Shown here piece after piece: positions 1-8,718 of a stretch of 64,000 bases of DNA. The translations under genes and the position numbers were made by a program. Location of the stretch: positions 1 through 64,000 of the forward strand of contig PKVY01000148.1 of NCBI GenBank assembly GCA_003131625.1, read 5' to 3'. The notes under the pieces are model-generated. The model was not told where the DNA came from, ran no database searches, and worked only from the letters and a program-made list of their open reading frames with translations. The stretch's first letter is position 1. Each line of letters begins with the position of its first letter. Source of the stretch: Acidobacterium sp. (lineage in GTDB: Bacteria > Acidobacteriota > Terriglobia > Terriglobales > Acidobacteriaceae).

Positions 1-96
1 ACCTATTTCAACAAGTTCCTAGGAATCCCGCTGAGCCTGAAGGTGTGCGTGCAGAAGATAGCAAGCGGGACATCGACTGACGCAGTCTATCCGCCA

Positions 97-3000
97 TTAG
101 TCGGCTGCATTAAGGGTCCCATTACCCGCAAACTTCGCCAATTCAACATATCTACACAGCGTGTTTGCCAGCTGCATTTGTCGCGGACTGCGACATTCCG
201 GTTTGAGAAGAAGTGGATTTCCGACAATGATCACCATCGCCTGTGCGCGGGAAGTCGCAACGTTGAGGCGATTGAGGCTATAGAGAAACTCCATCCCACG
301 TGGCGCGTCCTCTGGCGACGAGGTTGTGAGCGAATAGATCACCACGGGCGCCTGCTGTCCCTGGAATTTATCTACCGTACCGATTCTTGCTCGCGGCATT
401 CGCGTCATGAGATCCGACACTTGCGCATTGTACGGAGCAACGACGAGAATATCCTCCATTTGCAATGCACGGGTCTGTCCTCGGTCATCGACCCAGTTGA
501 CCCCAGTCTTAAGAAGCGATTCGACGAGTGTTGCAATGCAGTCCACTTCTTCGGGTGCGGAATTCTGATTGCCCTCATGTTCGACGGCGACGAACCAAAG
601 ATTGCAACCGCTCAGCCACGGATGCCCAGAAATGCTCTGCAGCTCTAGTCCGTCGCGCGAATTCAGACGCCCCTCATAGAACACCTCGGACGTGAATTCG
701 CATATAGCCGGATGGAGCCGCCACGTTCGCTCCAGGAAGAGGCCCTTATCGGGCGGGATAGTTCTGGCCCCGGCGAGGAGGTGCTCAAGCGCCGACACTT
801 CTGCCCCATCGGGATGACTGCCCTTCTGGGGTTGATCTAATTGCTGCGGATCTCCAAGGAGTACAAGGTTCTTTGCGGCCTGTGCCACCGCCAGCACATT
901 AGCGAGGGACATCTGTCCTGCCTCATCCACAAACAATACGTCAACCGCCTCAAAGTAGTCCTCGCACGACCACAGCCAAGAGGTGCCCGCAACTACCTGA
1001 ACACCACCTCTCAATGCCGCCAGCGGCTCAGTATTATTGGTTGTGAAGGTGATTCCGGGAGCATTCTCCTCGCACGTGTCGCTCACTTTTTGAATACAGC
1101 GCAGGTCTTGGATACCAAACTCCTCGGCTGCTGCAATCACTTTGTCCACAAGGTTGCGAATCACCTTATGGCTCATTGCGGTGATGCCGATTTTCTTGCC
1201 CTGCCGTATCAGTTCGCAGATCATCCGCGCGCCAGCAAAGGTCTTACCTGCCCCTGGCGGTCCCTGAATAGCCAGCGTCGATTCATCGAGACGGGTGGCG
1301 ATGCGTTTTGCAGCGTCCACAGTCGATTCACCGCCTCGCAGGAGCGTTGAACCGCCGCCCGCAATCCGCGGAGGTAAGCGCAGCAGAAGGTCCCGAGCCG
1401 CACGGTAAGGTCCGGCAGAATCGATGCCATTTGCAGCAACCCACGAACCTAACCGGAAAAGAGCATCGGCCATTACATTGTTATTTGGCCCTGTCTTGTC
1501 CACGAATACGGCGCTGGGCTGCACTTCAGCGGTTTTCTTGGTCTTCTTTATGTCAACGGTTCGACCGGCAACGTCAATGGAGGCAACCTCCCCAATCTTC
1601 TCCTCACGCTGGCAAACGCTGTCACCCGCCCGGACATCCGTTTCCTGCTTTTCAAAGGAATACCGATCAGTCGGAATTTTACGCACCACTTCCAGCCTCG
1701 TTACGAACGTCAGACCCGAGATAGCCGATCGCTCATCTAGGAGGTCTTCGTCAGTCAGGTCCCTCATACGGAAATACTCCCACCAGTCGGCTTTTACCTC
1801 CCGGCGGTGCCAATCGAGCAATTGAGCAAGTAGCCAAGATGCCGCCTGCTCCGGCGTCCGTAACTCCAGCTCGGCTGGTATGTCCCTCGTCAGGGATTCA
1901 CCCAGCAATGTGCTTCGCTGCTGGCGTTCGCTCACCGCTTCCGCTGCAGCTCCGTCCGATGGAACCGGACGGCTCAGGCGGTGCCCCGCATGCTCCAGCT
2001 GAAGTCGCTCCCGTTCGAGCCAATCACGCAATGAACTGGTCGAGAAACAATCGTCGGCGTTGTAAAGGATTATTGCCTCTTTTACCGCATCGCTCACCTG
2101 AACCGCGCCCCCGATTTCGAGGCAATGTTGTACCGTTCGCAGCGCACGGCCCGCCTCCTCTAGCGAAACTCTACGCATGAAGCTGTGAAACATCTCTAGG
2201 GCTTTCAAGGAATACTGCTCAACGCTGGCCCGAACCGAGCGCTTAACCACGGTGTGGAGATCGATGAACAGCTTTGCACGCAGCATCCGATCTATTTCGT
2301 CCTCGCGCACACCGTGTCTCCCCATCAGTCGCTTCAAAGCGGAAGGCTCATACGGGGCGAAATGATAGATATGCATGGACGGGCACTGCGCCCACCTGGC
2401 CATAACCAAATCCACAAACCAGGTGAACGCCTCCTTCTCTTCTGCTACACCCAAAGCCCACCGGCATTCATACTTCGGCTGGTCCGCGTCCGATAACGCC
2501 ACACCAAATAGGTACTCTCTGCCGTTCAGGCCGACAAAAGGATCTCCCTCCAGGTCGAAGAAGACGTCACCGGGCGTAGGCTCCGGCAGGAGTGACAGTC
2601 CGTGTTCGTCAGTTATCGGCAAGACCTCATGTACAGGGCCTCCCGACTCGCGGCCAGCCACCTGAACGCGCGCCTGCTCACGGACGCGGACGTATCCTTC
2701 GCGAGAACCGTGGTCGGGACGGTGCGGAATCGGAATCGGAAACCCCGCAAGGGCAGCGACGGTGGCGGTTTGCCAGATCCCAAGTTGTTTACGCTGCAGC
2801 TTGCTTATTCCCGCGACAAGGGACAAATGATCATCCTGCCGGCGTTCGTGATCGCACTCCTGCTGCCAACGGCATATCTCGCAGTGCGGTGTCGGTTCCG
2901 GATAGGTTTCAGTCGCGTTGCCGTTTGCGTTGACCACGGCATGAAGCCGCGACTTCACATATCGGTAGTAGGCAGCATAATCCAGCACCCGGTATGGTTC

Positions 3001-3558
3001 GGGCCGATAGGTTTCGCCTGGTGGGACCACATACATGACATCGGGAAGCAGTCCCTGAACCGCCCCCACCAAGTGCGAGTAGAGAGACAACTGAAGAATC
3101 GTAGTAGCCTTCGTTTCATGTGCGAGCTTGCAGTCATAGGGCTCGTAGGACCATGCACCGAGCAGGCTTGCGCGGTCTACTTTGCGCAACACATCGGCCC
3201 GTCCAAACCAGTCGCCATCGCAGAATGCGGCCTGAACGATGATGTCTATCCCAGATTGCATTGCCTGGAGAGTCTCAGTAACAGCTTGGTCATCATTAAC
3301 AAGTCCCCTGAAGCTCACGATAGCGAGACCGCTTGACCTCAGATGCTCGACATAGGCGTCTTCATGCGCGATACCCCGCTCTCGCAAGATTTGCGCATCA
3401 GGCGAATTCCAGGCGGGCACCGACCGTCCACCAATCGCGACGTCTAAGTCCAAAATCGTCAAGTGACGACAAGCAAGATGATTGCTCAAATCACTTGCCG
3501 AAAGCCTAATGCTCGCCGTGCTCGTCTTCATGACCGGGCTCTTTTCAATTGTTTCCAT
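97..3558 (-). CDS. TM0106-type RecB-like nuclease fused to superfamily 1 helicase
   Basis: The 1153-residue protein combines nuclease and helicase modules, so it probably unwinds and degrades nucleic acid. The N-terminal 250 residues are RecB-nuclease-like, with GRADVL and a later D-x-K (YDCKLAHE), then a Cys cluster near residue 224 (HCEICRWQQEC) that could hold an iron-sulfur cluster as in Cas4/AddB-type nucleases. Near residue 328 DVFFDLEGDPF marks a YprB-type RNase H-like fold. The C-terminal third is an AAA_11/AAA_12 helicase with Walker A GPPGAGKT (about residue 767), Walker B VDEAG and a late TVDKFQGQ...NVATSRA box. It lies 56 bp after the JAB-ThiF gene on the same strand and may be the last gene of that operon. 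An in-frame ATG at 3528 is an alternative start. The family is recognised with confidence; a defence role is inferred from position. Confidence 0.88.
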   Translation of the reverse strand: METIEKSPVMKTSTASIRLSASDLSNHLACRHLTILDLDVAIGGRSVPAWNSPDAQILRERGIAHEDAYVEHLRSSGLAIVSFRGLVNDDQAVTETLQAMQSGIDIIVQAAFCDGDWFGRADVLRKVDRASLLGAWSYEPYDCKLAHETKATTILQLSLYSHLVGAVQGLLPDVMYVVPPGETYRPEPYRVLDYAAYYRYVKSRLHAVVNANGNATETYPEPTPHCEICRWQQECDHERRQDDHLSLVAGISKLQRKQLGIWQTATVAALAGFPIPIPHRPDHGSREGYVRVREQARVQVAGRESGGPVHEVLPITDEHGLSLLPEPTPGDVFFDLEGDPFVGLNGREYLFGVALSDADQPKYECRWALGVAEEKEAFTWFVDLVMARWAQCPSMHIYHFAPYEPSALKRLMGRHGVREDEIDRMLRAKLFIDLHTVVKRSVRASVEQYSLKALEMFHSFMRRVSLEEAGRALRTVQHCLEIGGAVQVSDAVKEAIILYNADDCFSTSSLRDWLERERLQLEHAGHRLSRPVPSDGAAAEAVSERQQRSTLLGESLTRDIPAELELRTPEQAASWLLAQLLDWHRREVKADWWEYFRMRDLTDEDLLDERSAISGLTFVTRLEVVRKIPTDRYSFEKQETDVRAGDSVCQREEKIGEVASIDVAGRTVDIKKTKKTAEVQPSAVFVDKTGPNNNVMADALFRLGSWVAANGIDSAGPYRAARDLLLRLPPRIAGGGSTLLRGGESTVDAAKRIATRLDESTLAIQGPPGAGKTFAGARMICELIRQGKKIGITAMSHKVIRNLVDKVIAAAEEFGIQDLRCIQKVSDTCEENAPGITFTTNNTEPLAALRGGVQVVAGTSWLWSCEDYFEAVDVLFVDEAGQMSLANVLAVAQAAKNLVLLGDPQQLDQPQKGSHPDGAEVSALEHLLAGARTIPPDKGLFLERTWRLHPAICEFTSEVFYEGRLNSRDGLELQSISGHPWLSGCNLWFVAVEHEGNQNSAPEEVDCIATLVESLLKTGVNWVDDRGQTRALQMEDILVVAPYNAQVSDLMTRMPRARIGTVDKFQGQQAPVVIYSLTTSSPEDAPRGMEFLYSLNRLNVATSRAQAMVIIVGNPLLLKPECRSPRQMQLANTLCRYVELAKFAGNGTLNAAD

Positions 3559-3614
3559 TGTAAGAGTTCCGACGAGTGATGCAGCTTAAATGATCAAGTT
3601 TGCGTTACGTTTCG

Positions 3615-5039
3615 TTAATTAGCGTCCGCAATTCCTGCATTATTGGCCGGCCGGAGGCCTGTCGCATTGATGCCGTTGCTATCGCCTTGGGCGATGACGG
3701 AAGGGAACAGGCATTCTGAATGACATCCGCCGAACATAGGCCTTTCCATAAAGCCGCCGACAAAGTGATAAAGCTGACTACCCGGATTTGAACGGCCGAG
3801 CGGGTCCACGACCAAGGCGAGCATCTGAAGCATCTGGAAAGATGCGCAGGACATGGAGAATGCGAACACATTCTCGCGGGATCTGAGCGGGTGGTCGGGC
3901 GGTAGTCCGTCGATGTACTTAGGATCGTCAAGCAATCCATCCCTCTCCAGCTGGACATGACCGGGGTCATATTGACCGAGACACTGAAGGCAGGGCCGGC
4001 CGATTATAGCCGTGTGCGCCCGCCAATCGGCTGCGGCGATCTTGCCAAGCCGATTCGTGCGTGCGCTAATCCCGCCGTCAATGACCGGAATGAGATGGCT
4101 GTAGGCGATCAGATTCAGGACGTAACGTCCCCAGGGCCGGTCTACGCACGAAAACAGGAAATCGCAATCCAGCGCGGCGCGATAAGCCTCCTCCTCGTAG
4201 ACGGCGGCTGCGACGGTATCTACCCGGAAGTTTGATGCCGTGGCGCATGCCCGCAAGTGATCGGCCAAGACTTCCACTTTGCTCCGGCCGACATCCTTCT
4301 TCGTCGCGTAATTGAGCCTGTCCAGATTGTGCGTCTTGACGATATCGAAGTCCATCAATAGAACATCTTCAAATCCGGACCTGACGAGCGACTCCGCGAT
4401 CATCCCGCCCACACTACCGGTGCCGATGACACCCGCGCGCAGGCGCACGAGGTGAGCTTGGCTCTCTTCGCCCCACGCTGACACCGTGCGTATCTGTTCC
4501 TCGGTTGGACGAGGCGCCGGAGCGAGTTCATTCATGTAGGAAGCGGCCAGCCGATCGCCTACGACACGGGTCGTTGCGCACCAGTTCCGGGGATAGGTGC
4601 GAGGAGCGATACGCTCCCAAAAACGGGCGCTCCATGCGCCATCGCCCGCAAGGGTCAGACCCACCAAAGGAAAACCCGTCGCTCCGAACACGGCGGCGGC
4701 GTTGCCTTGCTCGGCAGCCACATCGTCCCTGCTCATCCCCTGCCATCCGCGCCCGAGCGGGTGGCTATGCAGCAGTGCCACGCCCGCTCCGCCGGCGGCT
4801 GCCTCACCCATTGCGCGTTCCAGAAACGCTGACTCGAAGCTCGCGTTACCATGAATGTTCCGTTCGCCATCCCGAGGAAGCAGCAGACGGTCAATAAGAG
4901 CAGTGGTGCGGAACTGTCCCTTACTGCAGCGCCACAGCGCGAAACAGATATCTTCCTGGCGGTCAGCGCGCAGCAGATGCGCGCGGGCTAGCCGGTCGAT
5001 TTCGGCGGTCATGGCCACACTACGCGCGGCGCGGCTCAT
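3615..5039 (-). CDS. JAB metalloprotease - ThiF/E1 fusion protein
   Basis: This 474-residue two-domain protein probably matures a ubiquitin-like modifier and activates it. Residues 40-165 are a JAB/MPN deubiquitinase-like domain with the zinc motif HSHPLGRGWQGMSRDD starting at residue 91. Residues 190-440 are a ThiF/E1 adenylyltransferase with GVIGTGSVGG near 204, an acidic DFDIVKTHNLDRL strand and a CLQC pair that may bind zinc. The open frame extends upstream to 5249, but the start at 5039 is preferred because its ATG overlaps the E2 stop codon (ATGA), implying translational coupling, and because homology-like sequence begins there. JAB-E1 fusions next to E2 and multiubiquitin genes are known from predicted bacterial ubiquitin-like conjugation operons. 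The target of conjugation cannot be seen. Confidence 0.88.
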   Translation of the reverse strand: MSRAARSVAMTAEIDRLARAHLLRADRQEDICFALWRCSKGQFRTTALIDRLLLPRDGERNIHGNASFESAFLERAMGEAAAGGAGVALLHSHPLGRGWQGMSRDDVAAEQGNAAAVFGATGFPLVGLTLAGDGAWSARFWERIAPRTYPRNWCATTRVVGDRLAASYMNELAPAPRPTEEQIRTVSAWGEESQAHLVRLRAGVIGTGSVGGMIAESLVRSGFEDVLLMDFDIVKTHNLDRLNYATKKDVGRSKVEVLADHLRACATASNFRVDTVAAAVYEEEAYRAALDCDFLFSCVDRPWGRYVLNLIAYSHLIPVIDGGISARTNRLGKIAAADWRAHTAIIGRPCLQCLGQYDPGHVQLERDGLLDDPKYIDGLPPDHPLRSRENVFAFSMSCASFQMLQMLALVVDPLGRSNPGSQLYHFVGGFMERPMFGGCHSECLFPSVIAQGDSNGINATGLRPANNAGIADAN

Positions 5040-5428
5040 TGTGAATCCCAAAGACGCCAAACATGGACCATGTAAGTTCGAGTAGTTTTCTTGCTGGTGG
5101 CCCAATCCTTCGGCGGGCGCGACCAGTATTGCCACTCGCCCCCGAGCGCCTGTTGGAATGCCGCCGCCTGCGCGCGATGAATGCCTCCTGAGGGATGCTC
5201 GCCACCAGGCTTTTCCGGGTGAATCCATGCGGCGATGTGGATGCCGCACGGCGGCGTGACGGGGAAGTCGGCTGGCACGATGAACCCTTGCTTCAGTCTC
5301 GTGCCGGCAAATGTTCCGCTTTGGACCTCATAGTCGATGACGACGTGATCCGGCTTTCCGGAAATCGTCACGGGCTCGTAACCGAGGTCCCGCAGACCAG
5401 CGAGGAAAACAGCAACACCGGTTTCCAT
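5036..5428 (-). CDS. Prokaryotic E2/UBC-like conjugating protein
   Basis: This 130-residue protein resembles the Prok-E2_E family: an early FIVPADFP strand, a proline-rich turn (TPPCGIHIAAW), an HP-rich loop (HPEKPGGEHPSGGIH) and a C-terminal EWQYWSRPPKDW block. In such operons it would receive the activated modifier from the E1 domain and pass it to a target. The only cysteine is Cys61, in the PPCG turn, so it is the only possible thioester residue; whether it is conserved as catalytic in the family cannot be judged here. It starts 9 bp after the ubiquitin-like gene with GAGGGA as ribosome site and overlaps the JAB-ThiF start by 4 nt. Family assignment is fairly sure; activity is inferred. 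Confidence 0.8.
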   Translation of the reverse strand: METGVAVFLAGLRDLGYEPVTISGKPDHVVIDYEVQSGTFAGTRLKQGFIVPADFPVTPPCGIHIAAWIHPEKPGGEHPSGGIHRAQAAAFQQALGGEWQYWSRPPKDWATSKKTTRTYMVHVWRLWDSQ

Positions 5429-5437
5429 TTTCCCTCA

Positions 5438-5731
5438 CTAGGAGACCGGCGTCGGACCGGTGGAGACCATCTGGAAACGCTCGTCATTGTGCAGCTTGAT
5501 GGGCTCATCGCCTTTGCCCTGGTAACTGATATGGCGGTGGCCTTCAATCCGGACGAGGTAATGCGTGGCCGGGTCTTTGTGTCCGAACTCCGTGATAATC
5601 TCGTTCGGCGTTAGCTCATGCCTGTGCGTCTCATGAGGCTCGCCGTCCAGGAAAAAATGAATTTCGTGATGGTGATGTGGCATTGCGTGGTGGTGAGCTT
5701 CGTTCTGAAGATCACCGGTTTCCATGGCCAT
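5438..5731 (-). CDS. Multiubiquitin-domain (ubiquitin-like) protein
   Basis: The 97-residue product has a single multiubiquitin-type beta-grasp domain, beginning at EIHFFLDGEPHE and running to DERFQMVS. It is the likely modifier or docking partner of the downstream E2 and JAB-E1 proteins. The start at 5731 is chosen because AAAGGA sits about 8 nt before it; an upstream ATG at 5761 has no such site and lies close to the -10 box. Two features stand out: a histidine-rich N-terminal tail (HHH and HHHH clusters before residue 23) and a C-terminus ending STGPTPVS with no diglycine. Family members often carry several tandem domains; this one has one. It is first in the operon. Confidence 0.85.
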   Translation of the reverse strand: MAMETGDLQNEAHHHAMPHHHHEIHFFLDGEPHETHRHELTPNEIITEFGHKDPATHYLVRIEGHRHISYQGKGDEPIKLHNDERFQMVSTGPTPVS

Positions 5732-5769
5732 TGGCGTAATCCTTTCGGGGGAAGTTAACATCCTGATAC

Positions 5770-5798
5770 AGGATAGATTGCCAGAGGTCTTCTGTCAA
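5770..5798 (-). promoter_or_regulatory. Sigma-70 type promoter of the ubiquitin-like operon
   Basis: Read on the minus strand, TTGACA (5798-5793) is followed after 17 nt by TATCCT (5775-5770). Transcription would begin around 5762 and leave a leader of about 30 nt before the ATG at 5731. It overlaps the opposite-strand promoter of the XRE gene, so one bound repressor could cover both. Confidence 0.65.
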
Positions 5799-5806
5799 GC
5801 TATAGT
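5778..5806 (+). promoter_or_regulatory. Divergent promoter of the XRE-ImmA pair
   Basis: TTGCCA (5778-5783), a 17-nt spacer and TATAGT (5801-5806) form a good sigma-70 promoter pointing to the ATG at 5841, which has AGGAG as its ribosome site. The boxes interleave with those of the divergent ubiquitin-like operon, the usual arrangement for an autoregulating repressor. Confidence 0.6.
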
Positions 5807-5840
5807 AGGAAGTCGCCATCCCATTACAGGAGAACGTTTT

Positions 5841-6200
5841 ATGCCCGAACTCTACGAATACATTGGAAATCGGATACGGAAACTGCGAGGCTCGATGAGT
5901 CAGGAAGCTCTGGCGAAAGACCTGGAGGTAGCGCCGAACACAGTGTCGAGGTGGGAGACCGGTACCTATAAGCCCACCCCGGAGGATCTGGATAGTCTCG
6001 CCCGGTATTTCAAGGTTCCAATCACAACGTTTTTCCCCGATCTCGGCGCCGACAGCACCCGGCTTCAAGCGCTCACCTCCGCCATCGGTGGCCTCGGGGA
6101 CAAGGATTTCGAGGAAGTCGTCCGCTACGCAGAATTCCGAAAAGCTCGGCTGGTACTCGAAAAGGCTAAGGGTAACAAAGGCAAACGAAGGACCGCATGA
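5841..6200 (+). CDS. XRE-family helix-turn-helix regulator
   Basis: This 119-residue protein has an XRE/Cro-CI helix-turn-helix in residues 5-65 (RIRKLRGSMSQEALAKDL, then VAPNTVSRWE and PTPEDLDSLARYF) and a short helical, basic tail. The start at 5841 is supported by ACAGGAG upstream and by the family's usual N-terminus; the open frame further upstream has no ribosome site. Its stop overlaps the next start (ATGA), so it is coupled to an ImmA/IrrE protease, as in repressor/antirepressor pairs where the protease cleaves or releases the repressor on stress. The neighbouring divergent ubiquitin-like operon is the obvious target, although this is inferred. Confidence 0.88.
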   Translation: MPELYEYIGNRIRKLRGSMSQEALAKDLEVAPNTVSRWETGTYKPTPEDLDSLARYFKVPITTFFPDLGADSTRLQALTSAIGGLGDKDFEEVVRYAEFRKARLVLEKAKGNKGKRRTA

Positions 6201-6796
6201 GCCGTCGGGCCTATTACGAAGAACTGCTGCAGCTCGCTCGCGAGAAGCGCCTCGAACATGGGGTAAATACAGCAGCCTTTGGCCTTCGTGAGGTCCGAGC
6301 TATCTATAAAGGGGAGGGTATACGGCTCGATCATTGGCCGCTCCCCTACAAGATCAAGGCCCTCTACATGTGCGACGACGATTGCCCGTCCGTTGCCCTT
6401 CAGCAGAGCATTCCCTATGAGCCAAAACTGTTTGCGCTCATTCATGAGCTGAAACACCATTATTGTGACAGGGCGGCGCTCGGCACCGGCGTCATTCATT
6501 GCGGCGATTATGATGCGAACGAGTTGATCGAGAAAGGCGCTGAGGTTTTCGCTGCTGAATTCATCTATCCCGAGGCGGAATTCGCTGAGGATCTTCAACG
6601 CTTAGGCGTGACGATACGCGATGCTTCGCACGTGGTGGAAGTCAAACGGTCCTGCAAGGCGAAGGTCAGCTACACATTTATCTGCAAACGGCTGGAGAGG
6701 CTTGGTTGCATCACCAGCGGCCAGTTTGGCGGTGTGCAATTTCAGAAGCTGGAAGAGCAAATCTACGGCGTGCCTTTTTATCGCCGCCGCCGCTAA
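6197..6796 (+). CDS. ImmA/IrrE-family metallo-endopeptidase
   Basis: The 199-residue protein carries the zinc-protease signature HELKHHY (about residues 85-91), followed by an acidic helix with a candidate third ligand in NELIEKGAEVFAAEFIYP. These features define the ImmA/IrrE (COG2856) family, whose members inactivate XRE repressors, as ImmA does to ImmR and IrrE/PprI to DdrO. The gene overlaps the XRE gene by 4 nt. By analogy it would relieve repression of the divergent ubiquitin-like operon upon DNA damage or invasion; the sequence does not show the trigger. Confidence 0.86.
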   Translation: MSRRAYYEELLQLAREKRLEHGVNTAAFGLREVRAIYKGEGIRLDHWPLPYKIKALYMCDDDCPSVALQQSIPYEPKLFALIHELKHHYCDRAALGTGVIHCGDYDANELIEKGAEVFAAEFIYPEAEFAEDLQRLGVTIRDASHVVEVKRSCKAKVSYTFICKRLERLGCITSGQFGGVQFQKLEEQIYGVPFYRRRR

Positions 6797-7020
6797 CCCA
6801 TCGCTTCTCGAACCACGATTCTGTACGTGATAATCCGGTTTATCCGGTACGCGCTGCTGTATCCAGGGGAGGGTACGTCCGAGGGGGCGTTCCCTGAGAG
6901 AGGGATTGCCACGTTCACCACCTCCTCTACCAGGGGCATCAGGTCTCTCGATTCACGTAGAATTCTGGAGACAACCCTTATGTCGAGCACCTCACCATGA
7001 GGATTCCGAATGGAGCTGAA

Positions 7021-8718
7021 ATGAATGAGTTTGTGCTGACCCCGACCGTTGACCAGGCGCAAGAGTTTATAGAAATTGCGAATGATTTCGCGAACCCCCT
7101 AGATTTGGTGAGGGAGGCAATTAGCAACGCCTTTGACGCGCATGCTACCGAGATTCGATTGGCGTTCGAAACGGAGGTGCTTTCAGGGGAAACGACATTT
7201 GTCATCAAGTTGACCGATAACGGCGACGGTATGGGACGAAGCCAATTGCAGTCATTCTTTGACCTCGGGAATTCGACTAGGAGGGGGGACAAGACCACCA
7301 TCGGGGAGAAAGGCCATGGCACCAAGGTCTACTTCAATGCCAAGAAATTGATAGTGGATACGCAACGCGAAGGAACCCGCTTTATCGCATCGTTGGACGC
7401 GCCCTTTTCGAAACTTCATGATCGTAAGATTCCTGAGGTTATCGTTCGAGAAGAGCCTAGCGAAACTGCGGCGTCAGGAACAACGATCACGATATATGGT
7501 TACAACAATAACCGCAGGGAGAGATTCACGCACAACCGTCTTCGTGATCACATATATTGGTTTACTAAGTTCGGGAGCGTTGAAAGGCAGTTTAGCGTTG
7601 ATGACCTCACAGCAATCAAATTACATCTCAAGGGACTTGATCGTGATGATTTCGAAACCTTGACCTTTGGGCATCCGTTTCCAGATGAGAGCCGTGATGT
7701 AAACGCTCTGTTTGATGAATATACTGTACAAGCCCCAAATTACTATTGCCGCCGGGTCGTTAAGACAGGCAGCCTTCCGAACCATCCTGAGGTTCGGTAT
7801 AGCGCAGTGTTCTCAGTAGAGGGGCGAAGGATTAAATATGACAATAATCCGATGCTGCGTCGCCCTGGCTACAACGCACCGGAAGGGGCATATACCATCC
7901 AAGACCGCTATGGTCTTTGGCTGTGCAAAGACTTCATACCAATACAGCGCAAGAATGAATGGATTACGACTAAGGGGTCGGAATTTACAAAACTGCACGC
8001 GTTCTTTAACTGCCAAGCCTTTAAACTCACGGCTAATCGCGGTTCAATCGAAAATACACCCGCTGAGATAATTCAAGATGTCGAGCAGGTGGTGAGAACT
8101 ACTTATCAAGGCATTACTGAAAGTGATGAGTGGCTGCAGCTCAATTATCTTGAGGAGGAAGCTGAAGGGTATAACACCGTCGAAAAGGAAAAGAAGAGCT
8201 TTGCATTTAGGGTGGACAAAGCAAATAAGTCACATATTGCCAGCTACAAAGATACTGTACTTGTGGAACCTAAAAGAGAAAGTGGCGTACAAAGTTTAGT
8301 CGTTCAACTGATGACAATTAATCCGAGCCTTTTCCCGTTTTCTGTGGTCGATTACGATACGCTCGAAGGTATCGACATAATAGTGAAGGCGAACGACACC
8401 GTGCCCGTTCAGGGGTCGAAGCTTTATTATGTCGAGTTCAAGTACTTAGTATCGAGCGCCTTCAACCACTCGTTCGAAAACCTGCATAGCATCATATGCT
8501 GGGACACTGAGCTGAAGCACGGTGACATCGTTAAAGATGTAAATCGCGAAGAGCGACAGTTATCAATTGCAGCCCCTGGAAATGCCGAGGACTATACGCG
8601 CTACTTCTTAGATAATCCTCGCAAGGCACATAGAATCGAAGTTTTTGTGCTTAAGGACTATCTGCCGCAGAAACTGAAGGTGCAATTCCGTCCAAGAACT
8701 GCGTCAGACATTCATTAG
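7021..8718 (+). CDS. GHKL-type (Hsp90/MORC-like) ATPase
   Basis: The N-terminal 200 residues show the GHKL ATP-binding boxes in order: N box REAISNAFDAHA, G1 box DNGDGMG and G2 box GEKGHGTKVYF. The remainder of the 565 residues is not recognised; it contains long basic stretches and no membrane segment. The ATG at 7021 is preferred over 6997 because GGAG stands 5 nt before it. Base composition appears richer in A and T than in neighbouring genes, suggesting separate acquisition. Similar stand-alone ATPases occur in defence islands, for instance MORC-like ones, but this protein cannot be tied to a named system. It has no close operon partner. Confidence 0.75.
   Translation: MNEFVLTPTVDQAQEFIEIANDFANPLDLVREAISNAFDAHATEIRLAFETEVLSGETTFVIKLTDNGDGMGRSQLQSFFDLGNSTRRGDKTTIGEKGHGTKVYFNAKKLIVDTQREGTRFIASLDAPFSKLHDRKIPEVIVREEPSETAASGTTITIYGYNNNRRERFTHNRLRDHIYWFTKFGSVERQFSVDDLTAIKLHLKGLDRDDFETLTFGHPFPDESRDVNALFDEYTVQAPNYYCRRVVKTGSLPNHPEVRYSAVFSVEGRRIKYDNNPMLRRPGYNAPEGAYTIQDRYGLWLCKDFIPIQRKNEWITTKGSEFTKLHAFFNCQAFKLTANRGSIENTPAEIIQDVEQVVRTTYQGITESDEWLQLNYLEEEAEGYNTVEKEKKSFAFRVDKANKSHIASYKDTVLVEPKRESGVQSLVVQLMTINPSLFPFSVVDYDTLEGIDIIVKANDTVPVQGSKLYYVEFKYLVSSAFNHSFENLHSIICWDTELKHGDIVKDVNREERQLSIAAPGNAEDYTRYFLDNPRKAHRIEVFVLKDYLPQKLKVQFRPRTASDIH

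Noticed and set aside
1-80. Possible 3' end of a plus-strand gene (frame 3, ending ...EDSKRDID)
   Set aside because: Only 26 codons are visible and no family is recognised; the other two plus frames are no better supported.
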